Part shown: positions 8,625-17,494 of the stretch, piece after piece
Layout: each line of letters begins with the position of its first letter
Numbering within the stretch: the stretch's first letter is position 1
Assembly: GCF_002954715.1 (NCBI RefSeq)
Contig: NZ_MSCP01000001.1
Location: forward strand, 373,093-437,092
Length of the DNA: 64,000 nt
From: Aliivibrio sifiae
Lineage (GTDB): Bacteria; Pseudomonadota; Gammaproteobacteria; Enterobacterales; Vibrionaceae
Reading direction: 5' to 3'
Translations under genes and position numbers: made by a program
The notes under the pieces: generated by a model
What the model saw: only the letters and a program-made list of their open reading frames with translations
Told to the model about the DNA's origin: nothing
Database searches by the model: none

Positions 8625-9545
8625 ATGACAGGTATACTGGATTCGGTGAATCAGCGCACACAACTTGTTGGACAAAACCGTTTAGAACTACTTACTTTCC
8701 GTCTTATGGGACGTCAACGTTATGGTATTAACGTTTTTAAAGTAAAAGAAGTATTACAGTGTCCGAAGTTGACTTCAATGCCAAATTTAAATCCATTAGT
8801 AAAAGGAATTGCTCACATTCGAGGTCAAACGATCTCTGTGATTGATTTGAGCCTTGCAACTGGTGGACGTGCAACAACAGATATTGATAAGTGTTTTATT
8901 ATTATTTCTGAGTTTAACCGTACTATTCAGGGGTTCCTTGTTAAGTCTGTTGAGCGTATTGTAAATATGCACTGGGAAGCCATCTTGCCACCACCGCAAG
9001 GTACGGGTCGTGCAAACTACCTAACAGCAGTAACTAACATTGATGATGAACTGGTTGAAATTCTTGATGTAGAAAAGATTTTGGCCGAAATTGCGCCTAT
9101 CGATGAAACTATGAATGAAACATTGGTTGAAGAAATGGCAGCAATTAGCCCTGAAGTTGTACGTAAAGTATTGATTGCAGATGATTCAAGTGTTGCTCGT
9201 AAACAAGTTCAACGAGCAGTTCAATCTATTGGTTTTGAAACTATCATGGTTAAAGATGGTAAAGAAGCATTAGATAAGCTGGTTGATATGGCGAACGAAG
9301 GCAATATTTACGAGCAAATTGGTTTGGTTATTTCTGATGTAGAAATGCCAGAGATGGATGGTTATACCTTAACTGCTGAAATCCGTCGTGAGCCAGCACT
9401 GAAAGATCTACACGTGATATTACATACTTCATTGAGTGGTGTATTTAACCAAGCAATGGTAGAACGTGTTGGTGCAAACCAATTTATTGCGAAGTTTAAT
9501 CCAGATGAGTTGGGTGCCGCAGTAAAAAGAGCGGTTGAAAAATAA
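8625..9545 (+). CDS. cheV: CheV, CheW-receiver hybrid chemotaxis coupling protein
   Basis: CheV couples receptors to CheA and adapts through phosphorylation of its own receiver domain. The 306-residue product has an N-terminal CheW-like domain (about 20-165) and a C-terminal receiver (about 180-305) with the acidic pocket (IADDSS) and phospho-acceptor Asp in ISDVEMP. The open frame starts at 8613, but that ATG overlaps GGAG at 8615-8618, which sits six bases before the ATG at 8625; the latter is chosen. It is followed by a terminator-like hairpin and then cheR. Confidence 0.94.
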   Translation: MTGILDSVNQRTQLVGQNRLELLTFRLMGRQRYGINVFKVKEVLQCPKLTSMPNLNPLVKGIAHIRGQTISVIDLSLATGGRATTDIDKCFIIISEFNRTIQGFLVKSVERIVNMHWEAILPPPQGTGRANYLTAVTNIDDELVEILDVEKILAEIAPIDETMNETLVEEMAAISPEVVRKVLIADDSSVARKQVQRAVQSIGFETIMVKDGKEALDKLVDMANEGNIYEQIGLVISDVEMPEMDGYTLTAEIRREPALKDLHVILHTSLSGVFNQAMVERVGANQFIAKFNPDELGAAVKRAVEK

Positions 9546-9562
9546 AGCCTACCTGTTATTTT

Positions 9563-9598
9563 GTCACCTGCACTGTAAGGTGACATTCATTTTTTTAT
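9563..9598 (+). terminator. Terminator or attenuator between cheV and cheR
   Basis: gtcacct pairs with aggtgac (7 bp, 8-base loop) and is followed by ATTCA and seven T residues. It may end cheV transcripts partly, since cheR starts 19 bases later with no visible promoter of its own. Confidence 0.65.
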
Positions 9599-9616
9599 TT
9601 GGAAATTTATTCGTTA

Positions 9617-10444
9617 ATGACAACTATAACTATCAACGAACAAGAATATCGTGATTTTAGCCGATTTCTTGAGTCTCAATGTGGCATTGTTCTTGGTGAC
9701 AGTAAGCAATATCTAGTGAGAAGCCGACTGAGTCCTTTAGTTGCTAAGTTTTCATTAGCTTCATTGTCTGATTTACTAAAACAAGTGATTTCGGGTCGTA
9801 ATCGTGAATTGCGTGTTGCTGCGGTTGATGCAATGACAACCAATGAAACATTATGGTTTAGAGATGGTTACCCGTTCACGGTATTGTCTGAAAAGCTTCT
9901 TCCAGAGTTAGCGGCAAACCGTCGCCCATTAAAAATCTGGTCAGCGGCAAGTTCATCAGGTCAAGAACCTTACTCAATGGGGATGACCATTGCTGAGATC
10001 CAAGCGCGTAAGCCTGGTTTTCTTCCAAACATTAGTATTACAGCAACTGATATTTCACCATCAATGCTAGAAAACTGTAAAGCAGGTGTTTACGATAATC
10101 TTGCATTAAGTCGTGGTTTATCTCCAGAACGCCGTCGTGCATTTTTTGAAGACGCGGGTGATGGAAAAATGAAAATTAACGATAAAATTAAACGTATGGT
10201 TAATTTCAGACCTCAAAACTTAATGGACAGCTACAGTTTATTAGGTAAATTTGACATCATCTTTTGCCGTAATGTACTTATTTATTTTTCACCAGACATG
10301 AAAGCGAAAGTGTTAAATCAGATGGCGGCAAGTCTTAACCCTGGTGGGTATTTATTGCTTGGTGCTTCTGAGTCATTAACAGGTTTGACGGATAAATTTG
10401 AAATGGTTCGCTGTAATCCAGGAATTATTTATAAACTTAAATAA
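9617..10444 (+). CDS. cheR: CheR, chemoreceptor glutamate methyltransferase
   Basis: Methylates glutamates of chemoreceptors with S-adenosylmethionine for adaptation, opposed by CheB. The 275-residue product has the N-terminal helical domain and a SAM-binding domain with SSSGQEPYS at the nucleotide loop and the FCRNVLIYF motif near the C-terminal half. An in-frame TTG at 9599 extends the frame, but the family begins near MTTITINEQEY, so the ATG at 9617 is chosen. It is cotranscribed with cheV unless the hairpin between them stops the polymerase, and is followed by a clear terminator. Confidence 0.94.
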   Translation: MTTITINEQEYRDFSRFLESQCGIVLGDSKQYLVRSRLSPLVAKFSLASLSDLLKQVISGRNRELRVAAVDAMTTNETLWFRDGYPFTVLSEKLLPELAANRRPLKIWSAASSSGQEPYSMGMTIAEIQARKPGFLPNISITATDISPSMLENCKAGVYDNLALSRGLSPERRRAFFEDAGDGKMKINDKIKRMVNFRPQNLMDSYSLLGKFDIIFCRNVLIYFSPDMKAKVLNQMAASLNPGGYLLLGASESLTGLTDKFEMVRCNPGIIYKLK

Positions 10445-10467
10445 TCATATTTGAGTAAATTACCAAC

Positions 10468-10493
10468 AAAAAGCGGCTTAGGTCGCTTTTTTT
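10468..10493 (+). terminator. Intrinsic terminator of cheR
   Basis: aaaagcg pairs with cgctttt over an eight-base loop, followed by more T residues. Confidence 0.8.
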
Positions 10494-10511
10494 GTGCCTG
10501 AAAAGCAGGTT

Positions 10512-10527
10512 CGGCATGTTAATTGCT
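10512..10527 (+). promoter_or_regulatory. Upstream sigma-54 promoter candidate of flgB operon
   Basis: cggcatgttaattgct has GGCA, a G at the seventh base and TTGCT, with GG and GC ten bases apart. It lies 63 bases ahead of a second such element. Confidence 0.7.
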
Positions 10528-10574
10528 ATATTTTTACTAGTAGTATCGTCAATCTGTTTGTTAAGTAACAAAGT

Positions 10575-10590
10575 TGGCATACAGGTTGCT
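10575..10590 (+). promoter_or_regulatory. Downstream sigma-54 promoter of flgB operon
   Basis: tggcatacaggttgct fits the -24/-12 consensus, with initiation expected near 10602, about 37 bases before flgB. This is the better placed of the two tandem elements. Confidence 0.85.
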
Positions 10591-10638
10591 ATATAGAAAT
10601 TATATATACTGCTAGTCAGTTCTTGTGGAGGGTTTGAA

Positions 10639-11034
10639 ATGGCAATTTCTTTTGATAACGCATTAGGTATTCATCAGTACACGGTAGGAGTTCGCTCTGA
10701 ACGTGCTGAAATGCTAGCGACAAACATCGCTCAAGCAAATACACCAGGCTATAAAGCAAAAGGAATGGATTTTCAAAAAGCAATGCAGTCGGCAACATCG
10801 AAGGCAAGCATGGGTCTTAGTCGCACCGATGGTCGGCACATTAATGCCTCAACACGAATGGCAGGGGAAATTCAATACCGAGTACCTACTCAACCAGATA
10901 CGGGTGATGGGAATACGGTTGATGTAGATTTGGAACGTAATTTATTTATGCAAAACCAACTTCGTCATCAAGCATCATTGGAATTTTTAGGTAGCAAATT
11001 CAAAAACCTAACCAAAGCAATTAAAGGGGAATAG
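10639..11034 (+). CDS. flgB: FlgB, proximal rod protein
   Basis: Builds the proximal rod of the basal body in the periplasm. The 131-residue product has the N-terminal rod-protein signature (LATNIAQANTPGYKA) used for export without cleavage. TGGAGG lies before the ATG. It is first of flgB-flgC-flgD and is only two bases from flgC. Length and order are normal for the family. It is expected to depend on sigma-54, given the two elements upstream. Confidence 0.95.
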   Translation: MAISFDNALGIHQYTVGVRSERAEMLATNIAQANTPGYKAKGMDFQKAMQSATSKASMGLSRTDGRHINASTRMAGEIQYRVPTQPDTGDGNTVDVDLERNLFMQNQLRHQASLEFLGSKFKNLTKAIKGE

Positions 11035-11036
11035 AG

Positions 11037-11453
11037 ATGAGCTTATTTAATGTTTTTAACGTTACAGGTTCTGCAATGAGTGCAGAGTCAGTTCGTCTTA
11101 ATACCACTTCAAGTAACATGGCAAATGCTGATAGCGTAAGTAGCTCCGCTGCTGAAACGTATAAAGCTCGCCAAGCTGTTTTTGGTGCGGAATTGAGCAA
11201 AGCAAAATACAAACAAGATCATACAGTTCCTGTAAAAGTTCTTGGTATTGTAGAAAGCCAAAAACCACTGCGTGCAGAATATAACCCTGACCACCCTATG
11301 GCAAATGACGATGGCTATATTTTTAAGCCAAACGTTAATGTTATGGAAGAAATGGCAAACATGATTTCTGCTTCTCGTTCATATCAAACGAATGTTCAAG
11401 TGGCAGATGCAAGTAAACAAATGTTGCAGAGTACTCTGCGAATGGGTCAATAA
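11037..11453 (+). CDS. flgC: FlgC, proximal rod protein
   Basis: Second proximal rod subunit. The 138-residue product has the conserved N-terminal helix with NTTSSNMANADSVS and a C-terminal helix with ASRSYQTNVQVAD, both typical of rod proteins that pair their ends in a coiled core. AAAGGGGAA precedes the start. It is flanked closely by flgB and flgD and is part of the same transcript. Confidence 0.95.
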   Translation: MSLFNVFNVTGSAMSAESVRLNTTSSNMANADSVSSSAAETYKARQAVFGAELSKAKYKQDHTVPVKVLGIVESQKPLRAEYNPDHPMANDDGYIFKPNVNVMEEMANMISASRSYQTNVQVADASKQMLQSTLRMGQ

Positions 11454-11468
11454 GGATAGGAGGTAGCT

Positions 11469-12179
11469 ATGACTGGAATCAATAACGTTGGTCAAAACGG
11501 CTTGTCCTACATCGACCAGCTTAAAAGTCTTCAAGAGGCAAATAAGCCTGAAAAGACTACTGGTGGTAAAAATGAACTGAAGCAAGAAGACTTCCTTTCA
11601 TTATTAACCAAGCAGTTGTCTCAGCAAGACCCGTTTAAGCCGGTTGAAAACGATCAAATGATTGCGCAAATGGCATCATTTGCAACCGTTGATGGTATTG
11701 GCAAGATGAATACACAGTTTGATAGCTTGAATTCATCAATGACATCTAACCAAGCACTACAAGCGTCTTCGCTTGTTGGCCGTGATGTTCTAGTACCTGG
11801 CGCTAAAGGCTTAAAAGAAGCAGATAAAAGTATGGCGGCAATGGTTAAATTGCCACAGTCAGTTAATAACCTAATGGTTCGTGTTGAAAACGAGCAAGGT
11901 CAATTAATTCGTACTTTAGATGTGGGCGCTAAACCTGCTGGCGACACTCGTGTTGAGTGGGACGGCAAAGATGAAAAAGGCAATGCAATGCCTGCTGGTC
12001 GCTACAGTATTAAAGCGGCGGGCGTGCTTGATGGAGAAAACAAAGAATTTGGCGTATCAACATACGCTAACGTCAACAGTGTTCTTCTAGGCAAAGGCGA
12101 TGGCAATGTTCTGCTTAATCTTGCTGGCTTTACCTCACCTATGAAACTAGCAGAAGTGTTAGAAGTAGGTAAGGCGTAA
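11469..12179 (+). CDS. flgD: FlgD, hook cap and scaffolding protein
   Basis: Forms a temporary cap on which hook subunits (FlgE) polymerise, and is later replaced by FlgK. The 236-residue product has the conserved N-terminal block (KQEDFLSLLTKQLSQQDP) and a C-terminal FlgD Ig-like/tudor region. AGGAGG lies before the ATG. It is followed by a 163-base gap holding a large inverted repeat before flgE, which is a longer break than elsewhere in the operon. Confidence 0.95.
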   Translation: MTGINNVGQNGLSYIDQLKSLQEANKPEKTTGGKNELKQEDFLSLLTKQLSQQDPFKPVENDQMIAQMASFATVDGIGKMNTQFDSLNSSMTSNQALQASSLVGRDVLVPGAKGLKEADKSMAAMVKLPQSVNNLMVRVENEQGQLIRTLDVGAKPAGDTRVEWDGKDEKGNAMPAGRYSIKAAGVLDGENKEFGVSTYANVNSVLLGKGDGNVLLNLAGFTSPMKLAEVLEVGKA

Positions 12180-12261
12180 AAGGGCGAATATTCAGTGCAG
12201 CATGACGCTGCCTGAATACCCTTATTTGTATCGTAAAAATTCATTAATAAATAGAGCTATG

Positions 12262-12308
12262 CCAATTCCTTTAACATTCCCAATGACTGTGATCGTTAAT
12301 GGAATTGG
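12262..12308 (+). other. Large inverted repeat between flgD and flgE
   Basis: ccaattcctttaac at 12262-12275 pairs with gttaatggaattgg at 12295-12308 with a single mismatch and a 19-base loop. There is no T-tract after it, so it is not a classical terminator. It ends about 35 bases before the flgE start and could stabilise, process or regulate the flgE message. Confidence 0.7.
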
Positions 12309-12342
12309 AAAATAATCAGCGTAGCTAGATAGGAGATATCAA

Positions 12343-13641
12343 ATGTCATACGTAGCATTAAGTGGTCTAGCCGCTGCTCAAAAAGACTTAAATACAACAT
12401 CAAACAACTTAGCAAATGCCAATACTTTTGGCTTTAAAGAATCCCGTGCAGAGTTCGGTGATGTGTATTCATCATCATTATTCTCTAATGCAAAAACCAC
12501 AACAGGTGGTGGTGCTCAAACCACAAAAATTGCTCAGCAATTTCACGAAGGTTCAAGCATTTATACTAATAATCCAATGGATTTACGTATTTCTGGTCAA
12601 GGTTTCTTTGGTGTAGCAAAAGATCGTTTGCAACCAGCGACAAATGAATTAAGCCGTAACGGTGCATTTCACTTAAATAATGAGAACTACGTAACGACAT
12701 CAAACGATGAATTTTTACTTGGTTACGAAGTAGATCCTGAGTCTGGTAACGTATCTTCTTATGAACCAAAAGCACTGAAGATCCCAGATCAATTTGGTAA
12801 ACCAAGAGCAACTGAGAATGTTGAGATTGGTATGAACTTGCCAGCAACTGAAGTACCAAAAGATCCTGCTCTTTTTGATATGAATGATCCTGATACTTAT
12901 AATAAATCGACATCCGTAACGACATACGATTCATTAGGTCAACCATACAAAATGACCACGTATTACGTAAAAGATGCAACACAACCAAATCGTTGGAATG
13001 TGTTCTATTCTTCAACGGATACGGAAGGTGAAAAAGCCGTAAATATTAATGCGGGTGATGCAACAAATGCCGCAGGCCAAATTGGTCATTCAATCATATT
13101 TAATAATGATGGCACGACTCAAAGTGTGAATGCTGGCCAGCCTGTGACAACAACGACGTTAGGCTCTAATGGTCTAAACTTGAATGGTGCGGATACAGAA
13201 CAAACGCTAACCATGGATTTTGATAATCCAACTCAATTCTCAGCGCCGTTTGAAATGCGTCGTTTTAGTGAAGATGGTGCAACTACAGGTTATTTATCAA
13301 AAGTAGATATTGATAAAAGCGGAAACATTGTTGGTTCTTACTCAAATGGTAAAGATGTAACATTAGGTCGTGTAGCTATGGTTCGTGTTACTAACCAGCA
13401 AGGCCTTGCACAAAACGGTGGCACTCAGTGGTCTACGACACAAGCGTCTGGTGCTGCAATTTGGGGTGAAGCAAATCAAGGGTCATTTGGTGATATTCAA
13501 AGCGGTACCTTGGAGCAATCAAATATCGACATGACTCAAGAATTGGTTGATTTGATTTCTGCACAACGTAATTTCCAAGCGAACTCGCGTTCATTGGATG
13601 TACATAACCAACTGCAACAAAACATTCTACAAATTCGTTAA
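12343..13641 (+). CDS. flgE: FlgE, flagellar hook protein
   Basis: Polymerises into the hook, the flexible joint between rod and filament. The 432-residue product has the N-terminal rod/hook signature (LNTTSNNLANANTFGFK), a hook-specific central region rich in Asn and Thr, and a C-terminal helix (VDLISAQRNFQANSRSLD). TAGGAGA precedes the ATG. It is followed by a strong terminator, so flgB-flgC-flgD-flgE forms one unit. Length is normal for Vibrio hook proteins. Confidence 0.95.
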   Translation: MSYVALSGLAAAQKDLNTTSNNLANANTFGFKESRAEFGDVYSSSLFSNAKTTTGGGAQTTKIAQQFHEGSSIYTNNPMDLRISGQGFFGVAKDRLQPATNELSRNGAFHLNNENYVTTSNDEFLLGYEVDPESGNVSSYEPKALKIPDQFGKPRATENVEIGMNLPATEVPKDPALFDMNDPDTYNKSTSVTTYDSLGQPYKMTTYYVKDATQPNRWNVFYSSTDTEGEKAVNINAGDATNAAGQIGHSIIFNNDGTTQSVNAGQPVTTTTLGSNGLNLNGADTEQTLTMDFDNPTQFSAPFEMRRFSEDGATTGYLSKVDIDKSGNIVGSYSNGKDVTLGRVAMVRVTNQQGLAQNGGTQWSTTQASGAAIWGEANQGSFGDIQSGTLEQSNIDMTQELVDLISAQRNFQANSRSLDVHNQLQQNILQIR

Positions 13642-13663
13642 TTTAAACGAGATTGTTTTTACA

Positions 13664-13694
13664 GAATTGCCGTCAACCTTGACGGCAATTTTTT
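13664..13694 (+). terminator. Intrinsic terminator of the flgBCDE unit
   Basis: attgccgtcaa and ttgacggcaat are perfect complements around a minimal loop, followed by six T residues. Confidence 0.93.
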
Positions 13695-13805
13695 ACCCAG
13701 ATTTTTTGCCTCTTACTTTCCTTTCCTTTCCTCTTTATTTATTTAATCTCTATATACCTCATCAGGTAATAAGTTAACTATTTGAAAATAAACACTAATA
13801 AAAGT

Positions 13806-13821
13806 TGGCACACTCATTGCT
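13806..13821 (+). promoter_or_regulatory. Sigma-54 promoter of flgF operon
   Basis: tggcacactcattgct is essentially consensus (TGGCAC, five bases, TTGCT). It stands 33 bases before the flgF start and downstream of the flgE terminator. Confidence 0.92.
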
Positions 13822-13854
13822 ATTATACTTTTAGATAGATTATTGGAGTTCATT

Positions 13855-14604
13855 ATGGATCGCGCATTATTTTTAGCCATGAGTGGCGCAAAGCAAAACA
13901 TGCAAGCTATGCAGCTGCGTTCAAACAACCTTGCTAACGTAAGCACAACCGGCTTTCGTGCCGACTTAGAGCAAGCGCGTTCAATGCAAGCGTATGGTGA
14001 AGGTTTGCCGACTCGTGTGTTTAATATGACAGAGCGTCCAGGAAGCAGTTTTTCTCAAGGTTCAGTGATTACAACAGGACGTGATTTAGATTTAACTATC
14101 GAAGGCGATGGTTGGATTTCGGTTATGGATAACACTGGGCGTGAAGGTTTAACTCGTGCTGGTAATCTAAAAATTGATGAAACGGGTTTACTGATGAATG
14201 GCAGTGGTCACCTAGTATTAGGTGAAAATGACGCGCCAATCACTTTACCACTTCCAATTTCAAAAATTCAAATTGCAAAGGACGGTACTATCTCTGTTCT
14301 TGAGCAAGGTGCACCAGCAGAAGCAATGGCAGAAGTTGACCGCATCAAATTAGTAAAAACCGATAATCGTGATTTATTTAAAGATACGAATGGTTTGTTC
14401 CGTTCTAAAAATCCTAATAATGCCTTTCAAGCAGATGCAAATGTCACTGTACTAAAAGGGGCACTAGAAGGCAGTAACGTAAATGCCGTAGGTGAAATGA
14501 CCAATTTAATTGACTTGCAACGTCAGTTTGAAATGCAAGTCAAGATGATGAGTACCGCTGAAGAGATGGATAAAGCTTCAGACTCATTATTACGTATGGG
14601 TTAA
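13855..14604 (+). CDS. flgF: FlgF, proximal rod protein
   Basis: Rod subunit between FlgB/FlgC and the distal rod FlgG. The 249-residue product carries the rod signature near its N-terminus (RSNNLANVSTTGFRA) and a C-terminal rod helix (DLQRQFEMQVKMM). The open frame starts at a TTG (13843), but GGAG at 13845-13848 lies six bases before the ATG at 13855, which is chosen. It heads flgF-flgG-flgH-flgI under its own sigma-54 promoter. Confidence 0.94.
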   Translation: MDRALFLAMSGAKQNMQAMQLRSNNLANVSTTGFRADLEQARSMQAYGEGLPTRVFNMTERPGSSFSQGSVITTGRDLDLTIEGDGWISVMDNTGREGLTRAGNLKIDETGLLMNGSGHLVLGENDAPITLPLPISKIQIAKDGTISVLEQGAPAEAMAEVDRIKLVKTDNRDLFKDTNGLFRSKNPNNAFQADANVTVLKGALEGSNVNAVGEMTNLIDLQRQFEMQVKMMSTAEEMDKASDSLLRMG

Positions 14605-14659
14605 TTGAATAATTAACTTTGATTAACTTAATACATTAAAGAATTTAGAGGAATACACA

Positions 14660-15448
14660 ATGAATCCAGCATTATGGGTAAGTAAAACCGGTTTAGACGC
14701 ACAACAAACGAATATTGCGACTATTTCAAACAACTTGGCGAATGCCTCAACGGTTGGCTTTAAAAAGAGTCGTGCCGTATTTGAAGATCTGTTTTACCAA
14801 AACGTAAACCAAGCAGGAGCTCAATCAACTCAAAATACTGAGCTACCAACAGGTTTAATGCTTGGTTCAGGTTCTAAAGTTGTGGCAACACAAAAAGTAT
14901 TTACTAATGGTAATGCACAAACTACTTCGAACGGCATGGATATGATGATCGAAGGCAAAGGCTTTTTCCAAGTCACGATGCCAGATGGCAATATCGGTTA
15001 CTCTCGTAATGGTCAATTTACATTAAATGATGAAGGTGCAATCGTAACTACTGGTGCTGGTTACCGTTTAGAGCCTGAAATTGTGGTGCCTGAAGATGCA
15101 ATCAACGTGACCGTTGGTACGGATGGTGAAGTATCAGTTCGTCTACGTGGTCAACAAGATAACCAAGTGATTGGTCAAATTACGACGGTTGATTTCATTA
15201 ATCCAGGCGGTTTAGAACCTGTTGGACAAAATCTTTATTTACCAACAGGCGCAAGTGGTGATCCTCAAGAGGGAACTCCAGGCCTAGAAGGGTTAGGTTC
15301 AATTCGTCAATCAATGCTTGAAGCATCAAACGTAAATGTAACTGAAGAGCTAGTAAACATGATTGAAGCACAACGTGTTTATGAAATGAACTCTAAAGTA
15401 ATTTCTGCTGTTGATAAGATGGCAAGCTTTGTTAACCAACAACTGTAA
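14660..15448 (+). CDS. flgG: FlgG, distal rod protein
   Basis: Major distal rod subunit, forming the shaft through the P and L rings. The 262-residue product has the highly conserved N-terminal block (ISNNLANASTVGFKKS) and C-terminal IEAQRVYEMNSKVI. AGAGGAA precedes the ATG. It lies 55 bases after flgF and abuts flgH, whose ribosome site overlaps the flgG end. The length matches the family closely. Confidence 0.96.
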   Translation: MNPALWVSKTGLDAQQTNIATISNNLANASTVGFKKSRAVFEDLFYQNVNQAGAQSTQNTELPTGLMLGSGSKVVATQKVFTNGNAQTTSNGMDMMIEGKGFFQVTMPDGNIGYSRNGQFTLNDEGAIVTTGAGYRLEPEIVVPEDAINVTVGTDGEVSVRLRGQQDNQVIGQITTVDFINPGGLEPVGQNLYLPTGASGDPQEGTPGLEGLGSIRQSMLEASNVNVTEELVNMIEAQRVYEMNSKVISAVDKMASFVNQQL

Positions 15449-15460
15449 TTGGTGATTAGG

Positions 15461-16252
15461 ATGAAACGTCTTCTTTGTTTATTAGTGCTAACAGCCTTAA
15501 CGGGGTGTGAATCACTATTAGTTCAAAATCCGAACTTACAAGATAATGAGGTGACTTCTGCCACAACGAATGTTGATGCGGTAGAAGGCGACAAAGCAAA
15601 AGAAGAAGGTGGTGGCATTATCGATACACTTCGTGGCCGTAATGATCCAATCTCAGGCGATCCGGCTTGGGCTCCTATTCATCCTAAAGAAAAACCTGAA
15701 CATTATGCAGCAGCAACGGGGTCACTATTTAATGTTGATCATGCACAGGATATGTATGATGACACTAAACCGCGTGGTTTAGGTGATATTGTAACGGTTA
15801 CGCTTGCTGAAAATACTAAAGCGGCAAAAAGTGCTGATGCAGAATTATCAAAAACAAATGATTCAAGCATGGATCCATTGCAAGTGGGTGGTCAAGAGCT
15901 GCAAATGGGTGGGAAATACAATTTCTCGTATGAATTATCAAATGACAATAATTTCACTGGTAATACATCAGCAAACCAAAGCAATAGCTTAAGTGGTTCA
16001 ATTACGGTAGAAGTGATTGAAGTATTATCAAATGGTAACTTATTGATCCGCGGTGAGAAGTGGCTAACACTTAATACCGGTGATGAATATATTCGTTTGA
16101 GTGGCACTATTCGTCCTGAAGACATTAATTTTGATAACACCATCGCATCAACCCGAATTTCAAACGCACGTATTCAATATTCTGGTACGGGTGATCAACA
16201 AGATATGCAAGAACCTGGATTCTTGGCACGATTCTTTAATGTAGCACTGTAA
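15461..16252 (+). CDS. flgH: FlgH, L-ring lipoprotein
   Basis: Forms the L ring in the outer membrane. The 263-residue product has a lipoprotein signal ending LTGC with the modified cysteine at residue 16, and the typical C-terminal L-ring region (SGTIRPEDI near 215-225). The frame can be extended to a TTG at 15449, but the ATG at 15461 gives a normal signal peptide and is chosen. It runs on from flgG and into flgI with almost no spacing. Confidence 0.95.
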   Translation: MKRLLCLLVLTALTGCESLLVQNPNLQDNEVTSATTNVDAVEGDKAKEEGGGIIDTLRGRNDPISGDPAWAPIHPKEKPEHYAAATGSLFNVDHAQDMYDDTKPRGLGDIVTVTLAENTKAAKSADAELSKTNDSSMDPLQVGGQELQMGGKYNFSYELSNDNNFTGNTSANQSNSLSGSITVEVIEVLSNGNLLIRGEKWLTLNTGDEYIRLSGTIRPEDINFDNTIASTRISNARIQYSGTGDQQDMQEPGFLARFFNVAL

Positions 16253-16278
16253 TAATGACGAATCGTTGGAGTTTTGAC

Positions 16279-17376
16279 GTGAATAAAAGCCTAGTTACCT
16301 TAATCTTTACTTGGTTATGCCTAAGTATCTCTACTGCACAAGCAGCACGTATTAAAGACGTGTCAGAAGTTGCAGGAGTTCGTAGTAACCAATTAATCGG
16401 CTATGGCTTAGTTTCTGGTTTGCCGGGAACGGGTGAATCAACACCGTTTACCGATCAAAGCTTTAATGCCATGTTGCAAAACTTTGGCATTCAATTACCA
16501 CCGGGTACAAAACCAAAAACCAAAAACGTAGCCGCAGTAATGGTTACTGCTACTTTGCCAGCGTTTTCAAAACAAGGCCAAGTGGTTGATGTTACTGTTT
16601 CTTCTGTTGGTTCTGCAAAAAGCTTACGTGGTGGTACTTTACTGCAAACGTTCTTAAAAGGTTTAGACGGTAAGACCTACGCTATTGCACAAGGTAATTT
16701 AATCGTAAGTGGTTTTAGTGCAACGGGTGCAGATGGCTCTAAAATTGTTGGTAATAACCCAACAGTAGGTCGTATCTCTGGCGGAGCAATGGTTGAACGT
16801 GAAGTTCCGTCTCCATTTGGTCGTGGTGATTTTATTACGTTTAACTTATTAGAGTCAGATTTTACCACAGCTCAACGCATGGCAGATGCCGTTAATAATT
16901 TCCTTGGTCCAAATATGGCATCAGCGATTGATGCTACATCTGTACGAGTTCGTGCTCCGCGTGATATAAGTCAACGAGTTGCCTTTTTATCTGCAGTTGA
17001 GAATGTAGATTTTGATCCAGCAGATGGTTCAGCAAAGATTATTGTTAATTCACGTACTGGTACAATCGTTGTTGGTAAGCATGTTAAATTAAAAGCTGCA
17101 GCAGTAACGCATGGCGGAATGACGGTTGCTATTAAAGAAAACCTTCAAGTGAGTCAGCCGGGCCCATTCAGTGATGGTAAGACAGTAGTGACACCTGACT
17201 CAGACATCGAGGTAACGGAAGAACAGGGTAAAATGTTCAAGTTTGAGCCGGGTTTAACATTAGATGATTTAGTTCGTGCAGTAAATGAAGTGGGCGCTGC
17301 GCCTTCAGATTTAATGGCGATTCTTCAAGCATTGAAACAAGCGGGTGCAATTGAAGGTCAACTGATCATTATCTAG
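16279..17376 (+). CDS. flgI: FlgI, P-ring protein
   Basis: Forms the P ring in the periplasm around the rod, with FlgA as its chaperone. The mature protein begins after AQA at [13 protein letters not shown], a near-invariant start for the family, and ends AIEGQLIII. The open frame begins at ATG 16255 without a ribosome site; GGAG at 16268-16271 is seven bases before GTG 16279, which gives a normal signal peptide (365 residues in all), so the GTG is preferred. This is the last gene before a UUCG-loop terminator. Confidence 0.93.
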   Translation: MNKSLVTLIFTWLCLSISTAQAARIKDVSEVAGVRSNQLIGYGLVSGLPGTGESTPFTDQSFNAMLQNFGIQLPPGTKPKTKNVAAVMVTATLPAFSKQGQVVDVTVSSVGSAKSLRGGTLLQTFLKGLDGKTYAIAQGNLIVSGFSATGADGSKIVGNNPTVGRISGGAMVEREVPSPFGRGDFITFNLLESDFTTAQRMADAVNNFLGPNMASAIDATSVRVRAPRDISQRVAFLSAVENVDFDPADGSAKIIVNSRTGTIVVGKHVKLKAAAVTHGGMTVAIKENLQVSQPGPFSDGKTVVTPDSDIEVTEEQGKMFKFEPGLTLDDLVRAVNEVGAAPSDLMAILQALKQAGAIEGQLIII

Positions 17377-17404
17377 TAAATATGTGATGGAATGATTTTA
17401 GAAA

Positions 17405-17433
17405 GCGCACTTCTTCGGAGGTGCGTTTTTTTT
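17405..17433 (+). terminator. UUCG-loop terminator of the flgFGHI unit
   Basis: A stem closing on C(TTCG)G, with cgcac pairing to gtgcg, is followed by eight T residues. Its last T is the first base of the flgJ sigma-54 element. Confidence 0.9.
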
Positions 17434-17448
17434 GGCACTAAACTTGCT
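17433..17448 (+). promoter_or_regulatory. Sigma-54 promoter of flgJ
   Basis: tggcactaaacttgct matches consensus at -24 and -12. It abuts the T-tract of the preceding terminator and lies 47 bases before flgJ. Confidence 0.9.
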
Positions 17449-17494
17449 CTAGGTAATAGAGTAATCACGCTGATTAGAAAGAGTAAGTGTAAAG

